From Endozoicomonas ascidiicola (GTDB lineage: Bacteria; Pseudomonadota; Gammaproteobacteria; Pseudomonadales; Endozoicomonadaceae), in contig NZ_LUTV01000010.1 in the NCBI RefSeq assembly GCF_001646945.1, positions 12,828 to 59,770 on the forward strand: a stretch of DNA of 46,943 nucleotides, read 5' to 3'. This document shows positions 8,157 to 14,452 of this stretch, piece by piece. Both the position numbers and the translations under genes were made by a program. Numbering within the stretch: position 1 is the first letter of the stretch; the number at the start of each line of letters is the position of its first letter. Under the pieces are notes generated by a model, which did not search any database, was not told the DNA's origin, and was given only the letters and a program-made list of their open reading frames with translations.

Positions 8157-9323
8157 GTGAAGAACTCAATTTTTAAAGCCTGCACACTCGCCATTGCTTT
8201 TCTGATCAGTGGCCTTTCCATGGCCGCCCAATATCATCAGGACGGCTACATCAAAACCTCCGTACTTTTTGTCGCCTATGACGAGAGTGAAGCCAGAGCC
8301 TTTCTGCAAATTCAGGAGCAGCTGAAACGGGCGGGAGTCTCCTACCGGGTTGTGGCCATGGGTAAAGCCGTGCAGTTTTTCCGCAACGATCCGGCGTTAA
8401 TTGATGAAGGTCGATTAATTCACAATGATGGCATCAGCGACAATCGCAATCATAGGGTAAACCACAAACTGGTTTACAACGTGCTGGATCGAATCAATGT
8501 CCGGATTCTTTATACTGGCATGTCCAGCCGGGCTCAGGCTCAGTTTGCCAACGTGGCACAGCTTGAAGGTGCCAAGATCATTGCCTTTTACAATGGCCTG
8601 AACACATTCGATCAAGCGTTGCAGGTTAAGCCATTTTTGGATGAAATCCGATACGCTGATGAAGTTCATGTTCCAAGTAAGACGATTGGCTCAAGCTTCA
8701 AAGATTTTGCCCGCAGCAAAGGCGCCACCGTAAAAATTACAGGGTTACCCGTACTTGAAGCGGACATGAAGATGCATAAAGACATCGACACCCGACAACT
8801 CCGAAAAACTCTAAAAATCAAGGCTAGGCAGAAGGTTGCGCTCTTTCATGGCGGCTACCACAAGCACTACCCTGCCGCTTTAAAGACCTTTCTTCACACG
8901 ACCCGAATGATGCCAGAAACCCTTTTTCTGGTGACTTTTGACCCTAGATTAAATGGTACGCTGGAAGAAAGCCTGATCAATGCCATTGCCGGAGAAAATG
9001 TGCACTTGCTGCACGATGGAAACTATCCCGATGCGGCTCTGCGCTCCATATCCTCCACAGTGATTGTCAACAGTGTTAAAGACGCCATTACTGCCAGTTT
9101 TCATGGTAAGCCGGTTATTCTCATGAACATTTCCGGCATGGAGGTCAGTGATCAACAAGTCGCCATGCAGGCAGCCTCGCCGGACGAGTTAGCCAAGTGG
9201 CTGTCCTCAAAAAGATCCTCAAAAAGAACAGCCACTCCGACCCAGGATATTCCAACCAATATGGATCAAGCCATTCTTGCCCAGATTATTTACGCCCTGC
9301 GGAGAATGGCAGAAGAAAAGTAA
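8157..9323 (+). CDS. Exported protein of unknown function, possibly GT-B-like
   Basis: A 388-residue protein with a clear signal peptide (KNSIFKACTLAIAFLISGLSMAA, cleavage about residue 24), so it should act in the periplasm. The mature part alternates short hydrophobic strands and helices: SVLFVAYDESEARAFLQIQ, VRILYTGMSS, KIIAFYNGL, then after a linker VALFHGGYHKHYP, TLFLVTFDPR, NVHLLHDGN and SFHGKPVILMN. This two-half layout resembles a GT-B or nucleotide-sugar epimerase fold, with DAITASFHGKPVILM placed like the family's C-terminal donor-site region. Periplasmic GT-B proteins are rare, so I name only the likeness. It starts with GTG after a nested hairpin. Codirectional with the SanA-like gene 79 bases on, and close to the polysaccharide locus. 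Confidence 0.6.
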   Translation: MKNSIFKACTLAIAFLISGLSMAAQYHQDGYIKTSVLFVAYDESEARAFLQIQEQLKRAGVSYRVVAMGKAVQFFRNDPALIDEGRLIHNDGISDNRNHRVNHKLVYNVLDRINVRILYTGMSSRAQAQFANVAQLEGAKIIAFYNGLNTFDQALQVKPFLDEIRYADEVHVPSKTIGSSFKDFARSKGATVKITGLPVLEADMKMHKDIDTRQLRKTLKIKARQKVALFHGGYHKHYPAALKTFLHTTRMMPETLFLVTFDPRLNGTLEESLINAIAGENVHLLHDGNYPDAALRSISSTVIVNSVKDAITASFHGKPVILMNISGMEVSDQQVAMQAASPDELAKWLSSKRSSKRTATPTQDIPTNMDQAILAQIIYALRRMAEEK

Positions 9324-9402
9324 ATTATGCCTCCCTGTTCTTTATGATTTAAGGACAATGTGGTCTACTCATAATGTGACGGATTTGCTTTGAAGGCCTG
9401 CA

Positions 9403-10071
9403 ATGGGTGCTCTAAAACCCACTTTTTCGATGCTTGCAAAAACGGCTGTGTTGTTCACGGCCATACTTAGCGCTCTCATCGTTATTTGTAATCTAGTGAT
9501 CACCATTTCAACGGATGATGCGCTCTATAGCAATATAAAGTCACTTCCCCATAACGAAGTGGGCGTTTTGCTGGGCACCAGCAAATACTCCCGACAAGGC
9601 GGTGTGAACGACCATTATCGTCTGCGGTTAAATGCTGCTCTCACACTGTATCAAGCCGGTAAAATCGACTACATCCTCATCAGTGGTGATAACGCAACTC
9701 GTTACTACGATGAGCCCAGCACGATACGCCGAGATCTCTTAAAGCTGGGAGTTCCTCCAGAAAGGATTTATCGCGATTACGCTGGCTTCCGCACTCTGGA
9801 TTCCGTTTTGCGCGCTCATCACGTTTTCGATCTGGAAAATTTCACCATCATCTCTCAGGCACCCCACAATCAAAGAGCCCTGTATATTGCACGTAATCAT
9901 GATATCGATGCGATCGCTTTTAATGCCGGGGAAGGAGAAGCATCGGATTTAACCAATAAAACCCGGGAAATCCTAGCTCGGGTACTGGCTGTAATGGAAG
10001 TGCATTTATTGAATAAAGGACCAAAATTTCTGGGGCCACAGATCGAAATAGGCGTTACACCGCCAACTTGA
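9403..10071 (+). CDS. SanA/YdcF-family (DUF218) membrane-anchored protein
   Basis: A 222-residue protein with one N-terminal membrane segment (about 11-33) and a periplasmic DUF218 domain. Family landmarks are GVLLGTSKYSRQGGVNDHYRLRL, AALTLYQAGKIDYILISGDN, EPSTIRRDLLKLGVPPERIYRDYAGFRTLDSVLRA and TIISQAPHNQRALYIARN. E. coli SanA (239 residues) affects envelope barrier function and vancomycin entry at high temperature; the biochemical activity is not settled. ATG 9403 has gaagg upstream. It ends one base before the convergent ATPase gene at 10073. A role in surface-polymer handling here is inference from location. Confidence 0.85.
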   Translation: MGALKPTFSMLAKTAVLFTAILSALIVICNLVITISTDDALYSNIKSLPHNEVGVLLGTSKYSRQGGVNDHYRLRLNAALTLYQAGKIDYILISGDNATRYYDEPSTIRRDLLKLGVPPERIYRDYAGFRTLDSVLRAHHVFDLENFTIISQAPHNQRALYIARNHDIDAIAFNAGEGEASDLTNKTREILARVLAVMEVHLLNKGPKFLGPQIEIGVTPPT

Positions 10072-10072
10072 A

Positions 10073-10780
10073 TTACAGTTGTATGTTGAAAAAAGAAGAC
10101 CGCTTGATATATCGACGAACTTTCTCCATGGTGCCTGGAAACCATTTATCCAAGCGGTAAGTTTCCCGATAAATTTCATCGACCATCATTGGATTTTGAT
10201 AGTCATTGAACACAACGCCCACTAGTGACACATCATTCTGAGTCAAACGATCCAGCGCTGTTTTGAACTGAGTTTGCTGCGTGACACCGGCCATGACCAT
10301 GAACACCGCACCATCGGCCATTGCGCAAACAGTTTCTGCAGGAATATTATTACGGTTACGGGCATTGACCGGAGAGGTATCAAAGATCACCGCATCGTAA
10401 TTCTCCAGCCAGTGCTGAATCAGTTTGCTCATGGTGGCAATATTTCTGAAACGAAGTACGTCGCTGTCACAGGGAGCGGGGAGTACATCCAAGTTCAGAT
10501 CATTCGTTCTCATAATGTTTGCATCTGCAGACTGTGCTGTCGGAAACCAGTCTGTGTGCTGACGTCCTGAAATATCACCCAATTCAGGGTGCAGTATATT
10601 CACTTCCACCAGCAGGGTCTTCTTACCATCCAACTCACTGCGCTTGCTCAATGCATAAGCCAGAGTGCTGCATCCTTCACCGGGGTTTGCTGCCGTAATC
10701 GCCAGTGAACGCATCCCTTTGCCCAGGCTGTTGCTGTAGATCTCTTCTATTTCAAGGTAGTTAACTGGCAGCTTAATCAT
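10073..10780 (-). CDS. BY-kinase/ParA-like ATPase with broken Walker A (sypD-like position)
   Basis: A 235-residue cytosolic protein of the bacterial tyrosine kinase/CpsD-EpsG P-loop group, which works with Wzz-type chain-length proteins and export channels. The start is ATG 10780, overlapping the stop of the SLBB gene as ATGA; ATG 10792 is also possible. The Walker A region reads ANPGEGCSTLA: the invariant lysine of GxGKST is Cys (residue 37, codon TGC). Walker A' is also altered (LLVEVNILHPEL, Glu where Asp is usual). Walker B (YDAVIFDTSP) is preserved. There is no C-terminal tyrosine cluster. It may therefore bind nucleotide poorly and act as a structural partner of the chain-length protein at 23113. 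Last gene of the minus-strand arm. Confidence 0.8.
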   Translation of the reverse strand: MIKLPVNYLEIEEIYSNSLGKGMRSLAITAANPGEGCSTLAYALSKRSELDGKKTLLVEVNILHPELGDISGRQHTDWFPTAQSADANIMRTNDLNLDVLPAPCDSDVLRFRNIATMSKLIQHWLENYDAVIFDTSPVNARNRNNIPAETVCAMADGAVFMVMAGVTQQTQFKTALDRLTQNDVSLVGVVFNDYQNPMMVDEIYRETYRLDKWFPGTMEKVRRYIKRSSFFNIQL

Positions 10781-13311
10781 GGTGTAAACCATCCCAGGTT
10801 GGTTAGCAGTAACAGCACGTTTAGTATCCCTCCGGTATCGGTCACCAGACTATTAAAACTACGCCAGTTAGACTGGGATACCTCCGGAACAAAGATCGTA
10901 TCTCCAGCTCTTAGCACTGGCAGACTCTCTCCGTCCGGATCTTTCATAAAATCCACCAGATCAAATGTGCTGGCACGACTCTCTTCACAACAGGAATTAT
11001 TTACTATCAGAATTTTTTCGATATAAGCGGTTTCATTTGGACCTCCCGCTTCCGCCAGTAAGTCGAGAATGGTCATATTCGCGGTGAATTCATAACGTCC
11101 GGAAGTCGCCACGGCGCCCATAATTCTGACGGTATCTTCCGGCTCCTGTTCCGTCCATTTACGGGTTCGGGATGCAATGAAAATAGTATCTCCGGACTTT
11201 ACTTTCGGCAGCAGGCTTTCATCGCCGGTTTCAAAAAAGGTCAGTAAATCTACCTTAGTGACCCTGGGTATACCCTCATTTCGATGAATGACCCTGATGC
11301 GGCTTAAATCAGCTTCCTTATTAGGGCCTTCCGCTGCAGAAAGAATGTCTAAAAAACCAAGATTTTTATTAAATGCATAGCGTCCTGGCTGAATCACTGC
11401 CCCCATAATATAGATCGAGTTTTCTTTAGGGAGCTTGACCCAGTTAGCGTTATTATCAATGGGGGAATCCGGAAGTTCAGGAATAACCAAGGTACTCCCA
11501 CCCTTTACAACGGGTAAATCACTCCAATCACCGCCCTGCTCCATAAACTCCTGCATATTAAACTCAGTGACGATTCGTTCGTTATCAGGACCAGGAGTGA
11601 TAATTTTAATATGAGCAAGATCGGCTCTTTCTGCAGGACCGCCCGCATTACCAATATAATCGATAAAATCGACAGTTTCTGACCATTCATATCGTCCTGG
11701 TTTAATGACAGAACCGAGCACCTTAACCGACTGAGATGTGGGTGTTCTGAACCATGATGAATCTTCATTCGCCGGCTTCTCAGGAAAGAATATGGCATCG
11801 CCAGACTTAATCGTGGGGACTACTTCTACCCGCCCCTCGGTAAAAGCCTCCAGATCAAAAGGGACGACCTCGCCGCTTCTCCTGAGAATCCTGACGGCCG
11901 TTATGTCTGCATAACGATTAGGGCCGCCCGCATCTGAGATTACATCGAGAAAGCTGACATCTTCAGCCGTCTCAAATGATCCTGGTTTTTGTACCTGCCC
12001 CATCACATAAACCCTTCGGGGGCTCGCTGATATGGAATCAACCCGTATCGGAACATATACTGTTGCACCAGGCAGTAACTCTGGCAACTCATCGACGGAG
12101 CCGCTATCAAGGTATTTTTTGAGGTTAAACATGATCGGTTCACTACCTGAAAGGACGCGTATTTGCTCCACATTGGCGTATCGCGTAATACCCCCACCTT
12201 TCAGCATGGCATCCAGAACATTCACACCCTCCTCATAGCCAAAACTGATGGGTTTGATCACTTCACCAAAGACTTTAATAACCTCTCGGTCAGAAATAGA
12301 ATCTACCTCTTTGTCCTCAAGTGATTTCAGGGGCTTGCCGTGAATATTGCTGAGTTCTGGTGTTGACGGTACAAAAATCTCATCCAGTGACCGAAGGTTT
12401 GGCAGGACCTTTTCATCGCCAGTATCAAGATATTTTTTGAAGTCAAACGTGATCGTTTCCCCGTCTCTTCGCAACTGCAAACGACTTAGCAGCGCTCCAT
12501 CCACAAAGCCACCAGCCTGATTAATGGCAACCTGAATATTGCCGTTACCGGGCAACTCGACATCTCCGGGTTGTTCGACAAAACCAAGCACCGTCACTAA
12601 AAGGCGCTTTTCTTTTAAACGGATAGTCAGTTTATCCAAGCCAAGGAATATTTCAGACATCCTTCTGACAATGATTTTTTCAGCCTGTTTCAGCATTAAC
12701 CCTGCTATATTCAGCTGCCCAATCTCCGGAAGCCGGATAACTCCAGCCCGATCAATTAGAAATTCTTTGTTAAAGCCCTCTTCCCCGGGTAATTCGATAA
12801 ACAGCACATCGCCGGATTGCAGTTCATAATCACTGAATTTATTCTCTTGCTCCTGAGCTCCACGCTCGATGCTTTGTGAATCCCCATTAGGAACCACTCT
12901 TTCTTCTAATAGCTCTTGTAGTTGAGATTCGGTTGATACAGTATCTTCCTCTTTTGAAGACTCCACTCTGACAGAGGCCTTTGTCAGTGAAACAATAACA
13001 ACATCTCTTTCCTCAAGGACGACGCGTTTATGGCTCTGGCTATTTGAAGCAATATTGAGACCGCCACGAATCACCTGGTACTCCGCCTCAAAGGCATTCC
13101 TATCAAACAAGTTGTGGGCATTTTCCAACTGCTCAACCGTTCCACCGACAGACACAGCATACTCACCGGGAGACTCAATATCCCCCATCACGACAACCTT
13201 CATCAATTCACTGGTAAAAACAGGGGAGGAAAAGAAAATGCAAAGCAAAAAAACCCTTAAACCGTGATTCACGGCTTTAAGGGTTTTCTGATTTGCACAA
13301 GGCATTATCAT
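10777..13311 (-). CDS. Multi-SLBB polysaccharide export protein (sypC-like, Wza/OtnA family)
   Basis: About 844 residues, more than twice the length of E. coli Wza (379). An N-terminal hydrophobic segment (about 17-34) looks like a signal peptide. Then come an SLBB-like piece (MKVVVMGDIESPGEY), a poly-export domain (about 165-240: YELQSGDVLFIELPG, LPEIGQLNIAGL), and six SLBB repeats opening LLVTVLGFVEQPG, VIKVFGEVIKP, RVYVMGQVQKPG, SVKVLGSVIKPG, SIYIMGAVIQPG and TVRIMGAVATSG. A hydrophobic C-terminus follows (ILNVLLLLTNLGWF). It should form the periplasmic/outer-membrane export channel. ATG 13311 has GGAG six bases upstream and lies 17 bases after the lipoprotein stop. A terminator-like hairpin falls inside codons of the signal peptide (13247-13287). 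Confidence 0.88.
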   Translation of the reverse strand: MIMPCANQKTLKAVNHGLRVFLLCIFFSSPVFTSELMKVVVMGDIESPGEYAVSVGGTVEQLENAHNLFDRNAFEAEYQVIRGGLNIASNSQSHKRVVLEERDVVIVSLTKASVRVESSKEEDTVSTESQLQELLEERVVPNGDSQSIERGAQEQENKFSDYELQSGDVLFIELPGEEGFNKEFLIDRAGVIRLPEIGQLNIAGLMLKQAEKIIVRRMSEIFLGLDKLTIRLKEKRLLVTVLGFVEQPGDVELPGNGNIQVAINQAGGFVDGALLSRLQLRRDGETITFDFKKYLDTGDEKVLPNLRSLDEIFVPSTPELSNIHGKPLKSLEDKEVDSISDREVIKVFGEVIKPISFGYEEGVNVLDAMLKGGGITRYANVEQIRVLSGSEPIMFNLKKYLDSGSVDELPELLPGATVYVPIRVDSISASPRRVYVMGQVQKPGSFETAEDVSFLDVISDAGGPNRYADITAVRILRRSGEVVPFDLEAFTEGRVEVVPTIKSGDAIFFPEKPANEDSSWFRTPTSQSVKVLGSVIKPGRYEWSETVDFIDYIGNAGGPAERADLAHIKIITPGPDNERIVTEFNMQEFMEQGGDWSDLPVVKGGSTLVIPELPDSPIDNNANWVKLPKENSIYIMGAVIQPGRYAFNKNLGFLDILSAAEGPNKEADLSRIRVIHRNEGIPRVTKVDLLTFFETGDESLLPKVKSGDTIFIASRTRKWTEQEPEDTVRIMGAVATSGRYEFTANMTILDLLAEAGGPNETAYIEKILIVNNSCCEESRASTFDLVDFMKDPDGESLPVLRAGDTIFVPEVSQSNWRSFNSLVTDTGGILNVLLLLTNLGWFTP
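13247..13287 (-). terminator. Intragenic intrinsic terminator/attenuator in the SLBB gene
   Basis: aaaacccttaaaccgtga (13250-13267) and tcacggctttaagggtttt (13269-13287) are inverted copies differing by one bulged base. On the minus strand, the coding strand of the SLBB gene, the stem is followed at once by seven T residues (13253 down to 13247). This is the form of a strong rho-independent terminator, yet it lies about 25 to 65 bases inside the open frame. Translating ribosomes would melt it, so it could work as an attenuator between the STAS/lipoprotein genes and the export genes. Confidence 0.7.
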
Positions 13312-13328
13312 TACCGACTCCAACCTAT

Positions 13329-13847
13329 TTACGGTAAACTTTCAGGCTTCGCCCACCTGCCCAATCCCAACAAAGACTCTCTTTTGTTTATCCAATTCGG
13401 CCTGGCTTTCTTCCGAAGAACGTATTGCAGCGGACAACCTGTGGTTTCCAGCTGATTTTCAAGTCTTATCCGGAGACCATCCAGAGATACGAAAGTCTCT
13501 TCCAACCTTTTTAAAGGCTCTACTCGCAACTGAGCATCCAGCGCCAATCGAATTTGCTGATGCTCTTGCTTGAGGAATTGCATCCTGCCAGGTAGGCAGT
13601 GCTCTCCACCGACCCTTGCCAATGCCTGATAACGGCTTTCACTAATTCTCAACAACTCGACCAACTCACTCTGGCTAAGATACTCCCCCCTCGATTCCCT
13701 CCTGATTTTCAGGCTGTGTTCTCTTTCTGGAGGTGCAGGCCATAAGGGTGCACATGCTGAAACAACAGGCACACTCAAGAAAAAAAGTATTTTTATACTT
13801 CTTTTAAAAAAGGTGTAAAAACCATCAACTTTTTTAATCTCTACCAA
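13329..13847 (-). CDS. Small lipoprotein in the sypB position
   Basis: About 172 residues with a basic N-terminus, a hydrophobic stretch (IKILFFLSVPVVSA) and a lipobox ending VSAC (Cys 32), so a lipid-anchored envelope protein. The mature part is charged and helical (SQSELVELLRISESRYQALA, RMQFLKQEHQQIRLALDAQLRVEPLKRLEETFVSLDGLRIRLENQLE) with two further cysteines, and is probably partly coiled coil. The only in-frame start is TTG 13847, within the fourth unit of a 14-bp tandem repeat, with GGGAAAG just upstream. It sits between the STAS and export genes, where syp loci carry sypB, but V. fischeri SypB is OmpA-like and I see no OmpA motif here. No family recognised. Confidence 0.7.
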   Translation of the reverse strand: MVEIKKVDGFYTFFKRSIKILFFLSVPVVSACAPLWPAPPEREHSLKIRRESRGEYLSQSELVELLRISESRYQALARVGGEHCLPGRMQFLKQEHQQIRLALDAQLRVEPLKRLEETFVSLDGLRIRLENQLETTGCPLQYVLRKKARPNWINKRESLLGLGRWAKPESLP

Positions 13848-13889
13848 TTAATCTTTCCCAATTAATCTTTCCCAATTAATGCTTCCCAA
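13834..13889. repeat. Four 14-bp tandem repeats spanning a stop and a start codon
   Basis: Units at 13834-13847, 13848-13861, 13862-13875 and 13876-13889. The two middle ones are identical (ttaatctttcccaa); the outer two differ at two positions each. Read on the minus strand, the array holds the last codons and TAA of the STAS gene, the whole 28-base gap, and the TTG start of the lipoprotein gene. Confidence 0.9.
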
Positions 13890-14208
13890 GATATTCTTCA
13901 ATACTTTCATATTGCTTGATCGCTTGACTGATCCTGAGCATTGTCAATAATTCGTCAGTCTTACCATTAACGCCAAGCAAACCAAGATTCCGACTATCCA
14001 TTCTCAGTCGCTTATAAAGAAAAACTAACGCACCCACTCCAGAGGAATCAATTTTACCCATTTCACTCATATCAATAAGCACATCACCGGCACCATCCTC
14101 AATCAAACCTTCAAAATACTCTTTAATATCATTCACCGTCCCTGAATCAAAATCATCATGTAATTCAACCACATGACAATCATTCGATTGATAAGTCGAG
14201 TAATCCAT
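13876..14208 (-). CDS. STAS-domain protein, SypA-like anti-sigma-factor-antagonist type
   Basis: A 110-residue single STAS domain, the size of V. fischeri SypA and SpoIIAA. It carries VVELHDDFDSGTVNDIKEYF, VLIDMSEMGKIDSSGVGALVFLYKRL and LGLLGVNGKTDELLTMLRI. The DSSG motif holds the serine phosphorylated in this family. From ATG 14208 the first Ser is residue 55, or 56 from GTG 14211; published V. fischeri work, as I recall it, places the SypA phosphoserine at 56. ATG 14208 has AGGT about eight bases upstream. First gene of the minus-strand arm and divergent from the GGDEF/EAL gene across 244 AT-rich bases. The expected kinase/phosphatase partner SypE is not in the window. Confidence 0.88.
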   Translation of the reverse strand: MDYSTYQSNDCHVVELHDDFDSGTVNDIKEYFEGLIEDGAGDVLIDMSEMGKIDSSGVGALVFLYKRLRMDSRNLGLLGVNGKTDELLTMLRISQAIKQYESIEEYLGKH

Positions 14209-14452
14209 CACCCATTACCTCAATATCCATAAACATCCAATTAAAACAATCTCCACATAAAATCAGACTAGCCAATCAAAATTTAAAAAACGGCAATCAA
14301 AAAATAAATGACGGAAAGAATTATATTTACCCAACCAATAAAACAATCAACAATTTATTAAAAACAAAACCTATAGTTAATTAACAAGACATTTAAGAAG
14401 TTAAGATAAAACTTATTCAGACCTCATGACGTGCCCAAGCATTTCTGAATAA
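14209..14452. promoter_or_regulatory. Divergent promoter region of the two polysaccharide arms
   Basis: A 244-base, strongly AT-rich gap between the STAS gene (leftward) and the GGDEF/EAL gene (rightward) that must hold both start signals. I cannot identify a sigma-54 -24/-12 element (GG-N10-GC), which is what V. fischeri syp promoters use with SypG, nor a clear operator. Confidence 0.4.

Noticed and set aside
14209-14452. A sigma-54 promoter like those of V. fischeri syp
   Set aside because: I could not find a GG-N10-GC element with proper surroundings in either direction.
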